The notes below the pieces were generated by a model. The model was not told where the DNA came from, did not search any database, and was given only the letters and a program-made list of their open reading frames with translations. This document shows, in pieces, positions 22,634 to 33,682 of a DNA stretch of 64,000 nt. The position numbers were made by a program, and so were the translations under genes. The DNA lies in NCBI GenBank assembly GCA_014925825.1, contig JACGCK010000068.1:124001-188000 (forward strand), read 5' to 3'. Positions within the stretch are counted from its first letter, which is position 1, and each line of letters starts with the position of its first letter. This stretch comes from Pholiota molesta (taxonomy: Eukaryota > Basidiomycota > Agaricomycetes > Agaricales > Strophariaceae).

Positions 22634-25600
22634 TTAGTCAACGAGGCGAAGCGCGTGTGCTTGATTTTCCGTTGCGGCTCGAGGCAGAGGTTTCGTGAGG
22701 ATGTCGGCGAGGTTGTCAGCCGATGGGACGTGGATGACACGGACGTCGCCTTCGCTCACGCGCTCGCGGATGTAATGATATCGGATGTGGATGTGTTTTG
22801 CTTTCTTGTGGCCCTTTTTGCTTTCCGTGAGTGCAATAGAACCCGTGTTATCGTTATAGAGGACAGCCGGCGCTTCCTGCTCTAAGCCGGCCTCTCGCAT
22901 GAAAGAGTACATCCATACAGCCTGTTGGCATGCACGGCTCATCGCCATGTACTCCGCTTCGGTAGTCGACAGAGCAACGGTTTCCTGCCGTTTCGAGCTC
23001 CAAGATACTGGGCCGCCAGCCATCATAAAGATGTAGGCGCCCGTGGATCGTCCTGTGTCGAGTAGGTCGCCGGCATAATCCGCGTCGACGTAGCCAATTG
23101 GTTTGAGACCATCTTGAGATCCTCGGTGGTACGTGAGCTTGTAGTGTAGCGTTCCTTTGATGTATGCGAGTACGTGCATCAGTGCTTTCCAGTGCGCCGG
23201 GCCTGGGTTGATTTGGAAACGAGCAAGTAGGTTGACGGCGAAAGATAGATCTGGGCGTGTCGCGACTTGAGCCCACATTACGCTGCCCAAGACTTCGCGG
23301 TAAGGTTTGTCGGCCATGAAGATCTTTTGCTCGTCGGTAGTGGCGCAGTCGTCTAAGGTAAGTTCGATGCCAGTTGGAAGTGGTGTATGTTTCGGGTTAC
23401 AGTCTGCCATTCCGAAACGCTTGAGGATCCTCTCGAAGTAAGGCCGTTGTGATAGCGTGATAGCGCCCGTCTTCGCGTCTCTCTGCATGCTCATCCCGAG
23501 TATGAATCTCCCCTTACTTTCCTCCTCCACTCTCTTAATCTCATACGCTCCTTCAAGCTCCCCTATCGCCTTCATCTCCTCCTCTTTCGTTGTCGAACCT
23601 CCAATAACGTCGTCCGTATATGTTACGTTTAAGGTGTATTGGCCATCGATAACGCGGTGTCGAACGCATGGGTCCGCTAATGACTGGTAGTATCCTAGTG
23701 CGTCGTAGGTGCCGGACAGCTCTTTCTCCCAATCATGCGCGCCTGCCATCATACCGTAAACGGTTTTGTTAGCCCGGTATACCAAACCCTCCTCCCCTGG
23801 CGTGACGAAACCAGGTGCCTGAGTAGTGTATACTTCGAATTTGTTGACGCTGTTGAGGTAGGCAGCGACGAAATCGATTTGCCAGAGGTGTAGACCGAGG
23901 TGCGCAATTATCGCAACGCACATCCGCATTGATTACAGACGTGCAACTGACGCGTAGGTTTGATCGAAATCGACGCCGGGAATCTGGTTGAAACCCTGCG
24001 CAACCAGGCGGGCTTTCCGACGAGCAATTTCACCTTCGACGTCATATTTGAAACCGAAGATCCACTTCAGTCCTATCACCTTCCGCCCAATCGGTCGTTC
24101 GACCTTGCTGAAAACCCCGCGTTTCCGCATCACCTCCATCTCGGCCTCCATCGGGGGTAGCCAAAGGTCGGCGTGTTGCATGGCGTCCTCGTACGAGCGC
24201 GGCAGGTACGTCTCCTTGTCCGCTTTCACCAGTAGTGCCATGTATTCATCGAGGTCGGCCTGAAATGTAGCCATGTGCGCCTGTTGAAACTCGATCGCGT
24301 CCAAGTCCAGATCATACCCAGGTCGAGTGATGGCCTCTGGATATGCCAGGCTCGCGGTTGGTTGTGGATCATTCGCCCAATCGTCTCCACGATCCCTGGC
24401 CTCAGCCTCTCTCGTCGACGATTCAGCCGAATCCAGCGCCGCGGTTGTAGGGCGACTTAATCTCGTGGAGCGGCGGGGTAGAGGGGGTAAGATGGGTGCC
24501 GGATTAGCCGCGTTGAAGAGTTGAACGTTCGACGGCCTCGGATTTGCAGGTGCTGGTGGTGTGGAGTGGAGGACGTCAGTTGGACGGTGTCGAGGCGCAA
24601 CGGGCTGTGGTTCGTGGACAGTGCGCCCTGCAGGTGCCTGTTCAGGTACGCGATCATTGGGCGCTTGCGCATTCTCGACGCCTGCCTGGTTGTCGAGATG
24701 TTGGGGGCGAGGCACCTGATCCTCCTCAAATCCAAACATTGGTTCGTCGCGGAGTTGCTCTTGGTCAAACAGTGTGTGATGTCCTGTGCCTTCCTCGAAC
24801 ACAACATTGCGTGCCTTGACGACGATACCAGTATTGCGGTCGAGTAGCTTGTAGGCGTCGCGGCCATAGTATCCAATCAAGGTGTATTTGATGGACGTCG
24901 AATCGAGTTTTGACGGGTTGATTTCCTTCGGTACCTTGGCATATGCGGCGGATCCAATGGGTCGTAGGTGAGAGACGTCTTGTCTTTTTCCGAACCATTT
25001 CTCTGCTGGGATCTGGCCTGGGTGGCGACGCGACGGCATGAGATTGAGTGTGTAGATGACCGCTGCTAGGATATCCGCCCAATAGGAAGGGGCAAGCCCA
25101 GAGTCACATCGGACACTTCTGACTCCTTCGATTACTGTGCGGTTCGTTCGTTCGGGTACCCCGTTTGCTGAGTGGGCGTATGGCGCTGGTGTCTCGACGA
25201 TGATTCCATGATCTTTGCAGTAGTTGGTCAGGGCGTGGGTAAGGAATTCTTTTGCCATATCGAGGCGAAGGCGTTTGAGCTTCTTGCCTGTATGCAGTTC
25301 CGCCTCTACCTTGTAATGTGTGAGCGCTTGAAGTACTGCATCGCCCGATTTCTCGGCCAGGAAATATTCCTTCCGGAATGACGATCCTCCATCTGTGAAA
25401 ATCATCGCGTATCGAGCTCCTCCACTCGACTGGACACGAGCAGGACCCCACAGGTCGACATGAACTCGCTCGAGGACTTCCCTCTCCGGTACGACACGCT
25501 CGTCATATGGTCTGGAGGTTTGCTTGCCGTAAATACAGTCCTCACACATCCCTAGATTTTCCTTCCCATCAACGATTTGAAGACCGTCTACCAGATTTTT

Positions 25601-26563
25601 GCTCGACATCTCTTTGATTGTTCGCTTCCCAAAATGACAAAAGCGTCGATGCCATTGGTCGATGGACGTGGGTTTCTCGTGTGATTTTGCTGGCATAGCA
25701 GTGTGGGGGGCACTTGTGGTGCGTATTTCATTGAACACGTACATTCCTCTCTCCTTGTTTACTGATAGGAAATGTTCTCCACTAGGGTTCATCATTTTGC
25801 AGACTCCCTTTCCAAACACGACTTCGAAACCAGCATCGTCGAATCGGCTGATGGATATGAGATTTGCGGCGAAATCGGGTGTATGTAGGCAGTTTGTCAA
25901 GGTTAAACTTGTCTGTAGGTTCCCTGATTTGTACCGCTTGATCACCGTGCCCTTTCCATGGATTTTGAAACGTGCACCCCGGCTTGCTGCTTGACCCTCT
26001 TGATGCTCACTGAACGGTTCGTACGAGGAGAAATCGGATTTATTTACGAAGCAGTGGTTGCTAGCACCGGAGTCTGCGTACGTCAAGGTATCTAGAACAT
26101 CCGTACTGCCTGTACTCATCGCTACCGTACCCCCATCCCGATCTGGCTTCTCCGGTATAGCAGTGATGGTATATTCCGATGTTTGAGTCTCGTTGACCGT
26201 AGATTCGATGATTCCGTGTTGGATTGGACCCATGGGCACAATGGCGCGCATGATGGATTGGATGACTAGGGTGCGTTCGTCAATCAACTCTGGCATTTCA
26301 TCATCCGTGTCGACGGTCTCAGCCTTGACAGTCTCCGAGTCTCCGGGCTCCTCCGATCCATCGAAAACCGCTACGAGCGCATATGCTGTCTCGATGACGG
26401 CTGCATTTGCAACTGGTGGTGTGGAGTTTGCAGCAACTTTTGCCGCGGATCCGGTAGCGCCGCCTCTCTGCCCGAAACCAGGGGGAATTGTCCTTCCTTG
26501 CCCCACCCTTCCAGTAACACTCTTCGATCGTATGTCCTTTGCGTCCGCAAATAGGGTTGGCAC
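22634..26563 (-). pseudogene. copia pol: protease, integrase, reverse transcriptase, RNase H; one in-frame stop
   Basis: Two collinear segments in one frame, 26563-23933 and 23929-22634, are separated by a TAA at 23935-23933. The first has the aspartic protease motif ADSGASNH, the integrase zinc finger (WHRRFCHF..CEDCIYGK), the catalytic start VHVDLWGP, PERTNRTVIEGVRS, the GKR motif region and the start of RT (GLKWIFGFKYD). The second has QIDFVAAYLNS, the RT active site TYTDDV, then RNase H (GYVDADYAGD, WSSKRQETVALSTTEAEYMA) and a C-terminal KHIHIRYHYIRERV. The stop lies at the conserved position of VxRLE(S)xR, where Glu is expected, so a GAA to TAA change is likely. Apart from this the frame is open, which agrees with a young copy. 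Confidence 0.93.
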
Positions 26564-27347
26564 AGACCTTCTTCTGGTAATTTGCCGATTTTGATGAAGC
26601 CTTGAGTGCGATCGCTGACGTTCCTGGCGCAGATACGCGACCAGTCCGATTGACTCGGCTCCAGTGTTGTTCGAGACGGATAATGGTGTCGATCGATGAT
26701 GGTGATGTGTGGAGGGTAGAGATAATATTGTCCCATGATGGCGGTAACGATGCGAGGATGATCTCTCGAAAGTCGGCGTCGTCTATCTTAGCGCCCACGG
26801 CATTTGCTCGCTTGTGCTTGGTGTGAAGATCGGCTAGGTGCGTGGGGAAATCGTCTCCATCGTTGAGTCGAGCACTTCTAAGCTCGCGTTGCGCGTAGAC
26901 TCTGGCGAGGTCGGTGGATGTCTTGTACCTGTTTTCCAATGATTTCCACGCCTCCGCTGCTGATCCGTCGGTTTTCAGACCTAGTCCAGTCGGGTTCTTG
27001 ACGTTCTGGCGGATGGCGATGTGACACCAGGCGTCTCTCGTGTCCCATTCTTCCCAGGTCGGGCTTGCGGAAGTCCATGGTGTCTCCGTAGTTGTGGTTG
27101 TTGCAGTGGCCGTGGCGGTAGCAGTGGCGCCGGCGGCGGTGACAGGTGTGGTAGTCGTGGGAGATGTGGTAGTTGGGGATGACCCGGGTATGGTAGGTTG
27201 AGAGATGGTACCATCGAGATAACCTCGAGCACCGCGGAGTCGACACGCCATGAGGATAGTGTCCCTCCACTCGAGGTAGTTGGTTCCATCAAATTTCTCG
27301 TCGTCTGGAAGTAGTGGCGGGGATAACCCGCTACCTTTTGTGGTCAT
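26319..27347 (-). CDS. copia Gag with zinc knuckle, C-terminus frame-shifted
   Basis: Starts MTTKGSGLSPPLLPDDEKFD, followed by NYLEWRDTILMACRLRGARG and the alpha-helical UBN2/Gag core (WEEWDTRDAWCHIAIRQNVK, AWKSLENRYKT, LPPSWDNIISTLHTS). Near 26540 it has a zinc-knuckle-like CANPICGRKGHTIEEC. In related fungal elements the knuckle runs directly into a Gly/Lys-rich linker and on to protease. Here two single-base contractions, in a G run (26500-26503 on plus, CCCC) and a C run (26481-26485 on plus, GGGGG), would each restore the family reading. As read, Gag leaves the pol frame and ends at 26319. The two frames overlap, so ribosomal frameshifting cannot be excluded. Confidence 0.88.
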   Translation of the reverse strand: MTTKGSGLSPPLLPDDEKFDGTNYLEWRDTILMACRLRGARGYLDGTISQPTIPGSSPTTTSPTTTTPVTAAGATATATATATTTTTETPWTSASPTWEEWDTRDAWCHIAIRQNVKNPTGLGLKTDGSAAEAWKSLENRYKTSTDLARVYAQRELRSARLNDGDDFPTHLADLHTKHKRANAVGAKIDDADFREIILASLPPSWDNIISTLHTSPSSIDTIIRLEQHWSRVNRTGRVSAPGTSAIALKASSKSANYQKKVCANPICGRKGHTIEECYWKGGARKDNSPWFRAERRRYRIRGKSCCKLHTTSCKCSRHRDSICARSGFRWIGGARRLGDCQG

Positions 27348-27414
27348 TTTTGTATATTGTTGCTGAGCCTAGCGATTGTCTGTGTCCGGGTTTTCTGATT
27401 AAAAATTTTGCGCG

Positions 27415-27426
27415 GGGCCCATAACC
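27415..27426 (-). promoter_or_regulatory. copia primer-binding site for the 5' half of initiator tRNA-Met
   Basis: Directly after the 5' LTR the element strand reads GGTTATGGGCCC. This is complementary to the anticodon region (GGGCCCATAACC) of eukaryotic initiator tRNA-Met, not to its 3' end. Drosophila copia uses the same half-tRNA priming. Confidence 0.82.
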
Positions 27427-27819
27427 TAAAGTTACGTGCGCAGGTAAGTAACTCAGACGGACACGATAGGGTGTAACGGCTGTATTTCACCTAAAGTTAC
27501 GTGCGCAGGTAAGTAACTACAGTGAATATTAGTCTAGGTTAATTAAAGGTAGAAAAAGGGTGTACTGACCTCAGACGGACACGATAGGGTGTAACGGCTG
27601 AGGTGCAGAGAAAAATACACAGTGGGATATGTGCGCGCGCGGGAAGTGCCGCGCGCGATGGCGTGCTACTAGCTAGTAGGTAGAGTGGCGCGTGAGTGAG
27701 CGGCCCGAAATGGTATGTCTAAGTAAGTAGATAAGAAATGGAGGGCGCGAACACAAAGAAAGAATGAAATGAAATAAAAGAAATATGAATATCAAGAGCC
27801 ATGTCAGTTTACACCAACA
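27427..27819 (-). repeat. copia 5' LTR
   Basis: A 393 bp repeat matching the 3' LTR at 22216-22608 without a visible difference. As the 5' LTR it should carry the element promoter. Confidence 0.93.
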
Positions 27820-27947
27820 GTCTTGGATAGACCCACTGTGACGATGCCTAGACCCACAGCGATATGATGTAACTCTGTCTCAGTCGATATGAGCACGATG
27901 CTGTCCGTCTTCCTTCCCCTTCCTGCGCCCTCGTCTTCTCGGAAGAA

Positions 27948-28200
27948 CATCATCCTGTCGGCAACCGTAAGTACGCGGAATTACATCGCACTTGTAGTTA
28001 TTATAACCCCCACCTTATACAAATTTTAGCCACCTTTACATCCATTTATGCATATCTGCAATACTTGTAATTTAGGCTCCGTCGCAGATCTGGAGCATCA
28101 TCCTGTTGCCAACCGTAAGTGCATAGTTTGACATCGCGCTTGTATTTCTTATAACCTCCTCCTACAAATTTCAGCCACCTCCGCATCAATCCTAGATGCA
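27948..28200 (+). repeat. imperfect tandem duplication upstream of the NTase-like gene
   Basis: Two units, each beginning CATCATCCTGT.G.CAACCGTAAGT and running through TTATAACC, a CAG/TAG-like site and TATGCATATCTG.AA. They look like a duplicated exon-intron junction with a GTAAGT donor. The same structure is present in copy B (about 50203-50460). Confidence 0.65.
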
Positions 28201-28203
28201 TTC

Positions 28204-28926
28204 ATGCATATCTGTCAAGCTTATGATTTAGGTTCCGTCGCAGATTTGCGAACCATGATGGACCTCACAGACACCTTGGTCTCTGGATCATGGGCCCTGT
28301 ACGTGCTTCATCCTGGCATGTTCACACCAGGCGACTTGGATCTGTATATTTCCAAATGCGACCGACGTGTTAACATGCTGATGCGGTTCCTGGAGTCTCG
28401 TCATTACGTGGTGGAGTCCGTTGCAGATGCCTATTATATCGACTACGTCGATCCCGTCGCCAATGACATCCACCGTATCCTCAGGCTCTCTCAAGAAACC
28501 AGGCCCCATGCGCCTACTATCAATGTCGTCATCTCTCGATCAGCATCATCCATTCGGCCCATTTTCAGCTTCCACAGTACGATTGTTATGAATTTCCTTG
28601 CATGGTATGGCCTCGTCTGCCTCTATCCTCGCCTCTCATTGGCTCGACGCGGCCTAATCAACGCACCGGCCAATGGCTCTCGGGTTTCTCGTTGGATCAA
28701 GAAGTATCGTCTTCGTGGGTTTGATTTGCAGACAAGTCTTACTTGCTGGGGTGATATAGTCACCCATGAATGTCGACAAACTCCTGACTGTCCCTTGACA
28801 ACACGTCGAGTGATCTCACAAAACGTTCTCTTCATCCCGGTGGAAAACAACCGCAGGTTGGAGGAGTTTATACAGGACGAAACTTGGCATCTTCGAGTGC
28901 CGTGTCCATTGTCGGATGATCACTAG
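28204..28926 (+). CDS. NTase-fold-like protein carried by the Helitron, copy A
   Basis: Encodes about 240 aa. The N-terminal half has a nucleotidyltransferase-type signature, SGSWALYVL then PGDLDLYI, i.e. G-S followed by D-x-D. The strand where a third acidic residue would be expected reads TINVVIS, so catalysis may be lost. The second half has the conserved FHSTIVMNF and YGLVCLYPRLSLARRG, and a Cys-rich segment HECRQTPDCP. In-frame codons (ASILDAF) continue upstream of the first ATG and align with the related gene at 60.4 kb, so the true start may be in an upstream exon. It lies tail-to-tail with the helicase inside the duplicated tail, so it moves with the Helitron. Homologues lie at 50459, 48586/60463 and, more distantly, 40802. 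Function unknown. Confidence 0.75.
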   Translation: MHICQAYDLGSVADLRTMMDLTDTLVSGSWALYVLHPGMFTPGDLDLYISKCDRRVNMLMRFLESRHYVVESVADAYYIDYVDPVANDIHRILRLSQETRPHAPTINVVISRSASSIRPIFSFHSTIVMNFLAWYGLVCLYPRLSLARRGLINAPANGSRVSRWIKKYRLRGFDLQTSLTCWGDIVTHECRQTPDCPLTTRRVISQNVLFIPVENNRRLEEFIQDETWHLRVPCPLSDDH

Positions 28927-28974
28927 CCTTCATAGTATATTGTTCACTGCACCATGTATTGAATTTATTTGTCC

Positions 28975-31900
28975 TTATCTAATTCTACCCCGTTGCTCTA
29001 AGAATTTAATTTTTGTCTGCACATTCAAAAGTTCCAACCGCCTCATTTCGTCACGTAATGCTTCACTGGGATGGTTGGTGAATAAGCGCTTGTCGAAAGG
29101 GCGAAGGAGTCGTATTGTATCCCGTCCGCGACTTCTTGATAACACAACGTATACGTTATACTGCGATAGTGTGAATCCCTCTCCGATATCTATCAACACC
29201 CTTTCCAGCATCTGGCCTTGGCTTTTGTAATCTGTAAAAGCATATCCCGCAGTAAATTCAAACTGCCTTCGCCTTATTTGATATGTCTTTTGTTGCGATT
29301 TTCTTGTGGGCTGCACAGAGACGGTAAAGGTTTCCATCACTGGAGATAGAGGTACAACACCAGCTTCAATTCCTTCAAAGCGCAATGGTGTTCCGTCGTT
29401 CGGTTTGAATAAAACCGTCGCTGGGGGATAGCGCAGATACACAACACCATGTTCATCAGGAGTGGGAGTCGGCTCGCGCGCATCCAGCAAGATGTCTTTG
29501 ATGACTCCTCGCGTGCCATTTGCAATGTCGCCTTCGGTGGAGATATTGGATGTAATCATGACTTTCATCCCGACCGCCATCTCTAATCGTTCGCTGAGGC
29601 TGGCTGTCTTTGTCTCCGACATTTTTGCGATCTCATATCGTACATTGATGGGTAGTTTTCCCTCCGCCCGTCCATGAGTATCTTCCGCTGGTGCAACATA
29701 CAGAAAATTTCCGGTCTTCCTGCAGTGACGGCGTAAAGCGGCTTTATTCCATGCTTCTCGTACTGCGTTTCGAGGAGTTATCAGGATGCAATCATCCCAT
29801 GGCGATGTCGAAAAATCCGGAACGCAGCATTCTGGGTTCGTAAGGACAAGTTTGTTGACTTCGTTGATGTCGTCGTCCGTACATTCGCCCACACGTAAAT
29901 GGTTGAGAATATCTATCCAGCGCTGGTCGTGAACACGCATTTGTTCCTTCAAGATGACGACCGTGGTAAACTGGCGATAAATTTCCCGACCAATCCTTGC
30001 CCTTTCGTCATCAGCTTCATCCAGATAGTACAACCCACCACGAGCACCAATTGGAGGAAATTGATGGAAATCTCCACACATGATAACGTGGATACCTCCG
30101 AAGGGATCATTTGACGTGTCCGTCTTCTCTGACCGTCTTGCGATTGACATGATACCCGAAAGGTAATAAAGGGTTTTTTTAGTGAGCATCGAAAGCTCAT
30201 CCAATATCAAGAACTGAACACCAAGGATGTTCTGTACGCGCCTCGCCTTGATCGCGGATGAGCTTTTTTCATACCAATTGTCCGCTTTCGATGTGTTGAC
30301 GCTAATTCCCGCCCAGGCATGGACCGTTTGACCTTTGATGTTGCTCGAAGATATACCTGTTGTCCCGCATTTTGCGAGCAGGGGCTCCTGCTTATGGTAT
30401 TTGAATGTCTCCGTGATCGCTGAGATATCGAGAGATTTCCCAGTTCCTCCTTGGCCAATAGCAACATACGCAATTGGGGGATATCTTTCTGCCCTGCGAA
30501 AGTTCTGAGTTTTGTTCACACTGCTACCTGTCGAAGCCCGGGCCATACCTTGAATGTGCTTCACCAGAACATCATATACAATGTCGTGTGCGCGCTTCTG
30601 ATCTTCATTCAGCAGGTCGTACAACGGCCTTTGTGAACTCGGGATCTCCGGAACAGCAGAGTCCGTTGTCTCAGACGCCACTGTACGTTCTATAGCGGGC
30701 TCCGCCTCTACGTTCGCTGCTGACACTGAGCTTAGCGCGGGCTCTATGACCGTCTCATGGGCCTGGGAAACGTCTTCAATGATGGCACCTGGACGCCTAT
30801 ATGACTTCACGTGCATGGTCCACGCCCTAATGCGATCATCCATTTCCGTAGTGGACGAGCTTGCCAAGCGCATTTCCCCCATACCCTTGTTCTCATCTCA
30901 AACATTAAACACACCGACATTCTCAGCAATGTCCATAGCGTTCATCGCATGTAACAGTTCCTTCCCGTCGTGTCTTCGTTCTCGAGCTGCGTCTACGTCT
31001 GCCTCCGTGAGCTCGATTTCCATATAGTCATCTTCAGCTTGAGCAATAAATTGATCTTCAACGTCATCAATCTCGTCATCGAACTCGATGAATTCGTTGT
31101 TGGGATATCCTTCTTCTCGCCTGGCTTTGGCTTTGTCGCTGGCTTCGTAGTAGTAGCTTGCGTTCGCAATGAAGATCTCAACTGATTTATCCATGTTATG
31201 ACTGAACAACGTGAAAGCTGCTTCGAAGGATGTGAAATGCGACTTCAGATCGGACAACGTTCGCCACGGCTTGTGTATAACGAGCATTGATGCAAAGAAC
31301 ATCTCTCGAGTACTCGGGTCGTCTTTTCTTGCAAACCATTTGCCAACAAATCGAGGCAGCATTTCATGGCCGTTTGTCCTGTATACCCTCGTCCGTGTGG
31401 GTTTGCCATAGCCATGTCGATAGGCAACTCGCGAGTTTGGCGGTCGTCCAGCCGTAGCTTTATCTTGGGTATCCTCTTGTTCGCGTTCGTCACTGGCTAG
31501 CACCTTCCCTTCGTATGTATCCACCATGAACTTCAGGAAGCTTAAGCTCTCCATCGCGTCTCCGCGGAATTGATATTCCTTGAGCTGATCTCTAAGAGTC
31601 ATGACGCCATCCACCAACGATACAGTTCCAGAAATACCCTGAAGACAATATTAGAACAATGTGTAAAACGCAGGTTCATACCAAGTCTGTAACGCACCTC
31701 GTCAACAGGCTCAATATTTTCGACTGCTGTGGTCGTTGAATCAGGCGTAAATGGCCTGTAGTAATGTTCAGTTTGTGTTCGCACTAGCAATCATTAGATT
31801 TCATACCTGTCTGAATAGAGTTCAGGGAAACGATTTTGCAATGCCCTCGAGATCGCGTCCCAATATATTGTAACGAAAGAATGAGATTCGAATCTGTCCC

Positions 31901-33622
31901 CGAAGTCCATCAAATAGTTCATTATTTCGGGTGCGGCAAACTCATGTTCTCGGGTTAAGGTGTTTGCACATCCTTGAATAAGCCGTTTGTTCGCGTCCAA
32001 GGCTTCACGACTACGTTTGTCCTTCTGACGAAATGCGTGGCTATTGGCTAAAAGGGCGCTGATGTTCGACGAGCGCTGTTGTTTCTTCGTGGCATAATTA
32101 GTGATGTACCATGTGAGCGAGTTAGTTTCGGCGCCGTTCATGATTAACTTGATGTCGTGGTTTGCCCGTGTACATCGAAGTAGAGCGGGATTCCAGTTGT
32201 TCAGGTATGCCGCATTTCATTTCGGTGCCCACTCTCCGTTTTCTTTGACCCATGTTTCTTTGGCAATTGTGAACGGGGCGCGTCGCTTGCACCGAACTTC
32301 ACCTAGAGTTTGCCTATATCAGCTGCGAACGTAATTCGAAATATAATTTCCTACCCTGTATAAGTTTTAAACAAGTTTCCATCGAACATTGATGAAGTTG
32401 AACCGCTCACGCCAACTTGGACTCTACTTCTTCTTGTTGTTCAACGGTCGTGTGCCTAGGATCGACAGGTCGCGAATAAGACAACCCTTTTTCTCGTGGA
32501 ATTTTTTGCAAAACTTCTTTAGTCGTCATTCCTTGAATATCTGCACGAATTGTAGAATCAATGTACGATTTGACCTTTTCTCGGAAAGCGGGTGATTTCA
32601 ACGCTTCTTGTACTTCCTCGGACGAAGGAGAGTCTTCCAGCCATAAGATTAAATGCAGATGAAGAGTACCGCGTCCTTGAGTTTCCACTGTGCCTATGTA
32701 GCTCTTGACACGTCCAAGAATGCCATCTTTGCATTCGATTCGACCTCCTGCTCGCTTCTTGATGCCAAAGAGATGTTCGAGAATGGTTTGAATCATGAAC
32801 TGGAAGTACCTTGCGGCCGCATACGGGTCGCTGGTAATGTTCTGTGCTCTTTCCGACGCATTTGGGCCAGCTGTGTTCGTAAATTCATTCAAGTTGATGT
32901 CAGCCCCTGCCATAACTTGCGCGATGGGATCTTGAGTATCTGGCGGATTGATGGTGATCCATAAATTCGGCGGATTGAATACAAGATTCGAACTCCATAT
33001 CTTTGACCGGGAGGATTGTCTGGATTCGTCCGTGCCATCGACCCGCGTTCTGACGGCACTCAACTGCTTGCGTAAACCCCGCACGGCTGGATCAGAAAAC
33101 GTCACATTCCTGGTTTCCTCCCTACTCGCTTTCAGAAGGTCGTTTGCTGTTAGCCTTGCAATTTGCGCTTCTTGTTGCCGGAAAGTCGATTTCTTCATCT
33201 GTAGGGCTACAGATCTACAAACCTGCCTTTTCTGGCATACACCAAACACATGGAATGCGAAATGATGATCCAATCGAAAGCGTTTGTCTCCGTAGCGAAT
33301 TGACCACTTGGCATGTCCCTCGTATGCGACATTCACTGGCCTGTCAACCTCGAACCCACCACGACCATAGGGAAAAAGACAAGGAAAACATCCCAGTAGA
33401 TGGTTTGGATTACTGGGACCTCCGTCGAATCGCTGGCCATTTTCATCGGTTCTGGCGTACTCATTGACGAAAGCATTGCCACGCCGGACCTTGAATTCTT
33501 CCGTGGCGCCAAAATTTGCGATTTCCCCAGCTGCTGCATTTGCCAATGCATGGGCCATTAGCTCGTCCGTTGATATGTCAAGGCCCTCTACGTCGACCAC
33601 GCCGTTGCTTTGTAAGATCATG
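28975..33622 (-). pseudogene. Helitron RepHel: Rep and PIF1-like helicase exons with premature stops
   Basis: The exon at 33621-32410 holds the Rep region (FGVCQKRQV, WITINPPD, then the HUH motif GRGTLHLHLILW near 32640-32680). It continues through SKLA-stop-AVQLHQC to an intron, then CKRRAPFTIAKETWV, PK-stop-NAAYLNNW, NSLTWYITNYATKKQQ and, after another intron, GVMTLRDQLKEYQFRGDA. The helicase follows (30882-28975): Walker A GQGGTGKS, Walker B LDELSM, MCGDFHQFPP, ILKEQMR and C-terminal GYAFTDYKSQGQ and YVVLSRSRGRD. In-frame TGAs at 32409-32407, 32219-32217 and 30900-30898 each sit where related Helitrons have Arg, consistent with CGA to TGA. Two further stops occur near 31794. In motif VI the usual Ala is Val, also a CpG change; copy B keeps YVALSR. 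The gene is inactive as read. Confidence 0.9.
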
Positions 33623-33670
33623 GGTTCTAAGGTTCAAACGCGTGAACAAATAGCGTGACGATGGGAGGGA

Positions 33671-33682
33671 AGGGGGGGGGGG
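33671..33682. repeat. G homopolymer within a Helitron intron
   Basis: A run of about ten or more G lies between the exons ending EDENM and starting EPMILQSNG. Homopolymer length is prone to sequencing error. Confidence 0.6.

Larger units (their letters stand above)
22216..27819 (-). mobile_element. complete Ty1/copia LTR retrotransposon, 5,604 bp
   Basis: Two 393 bp LTRs that look identical by eye, a 5 bp target duplication, a primer-binding site next to the 5' LTR and gag, protease, integrase, RT and RNase H in copia order on the minus strand. The duplicated DNA at 50.08 kb lacks the element, proving recent insertion into copy A. Despite the identical LTRs, the coding region carries one in-frame stop and two single-base frame breaks (see the gag and pol entries). 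Confidence 0.96.
27820..30057. repeat. Helitron-tail duplication, copy A, right part
   Basis: Matches 50080-52312. It covers the NTase-like gene and the last part of the Helitron helicase. Differences seen by eye: near 27973, 27987, 28178, 28803, 28917, 29144, 29210 and 29758. Most are CpG transitions. Confidence 0.9.

Noticed and set aside
23930..23935. Stop-codon readthrough as a normal mechanism in copia pol
   Set aside because: Readthrough between integrase and RT is not known in copia elements, and the stop replaces a conserved Glu codon.
31771..31793. A 23 bp GT...AG segment in the Helitron gene that looks like a tiny intron
   Set aside because: Too short for splicing, and removal does not restore the frame; treated as part of the decay with two in-frame stops.
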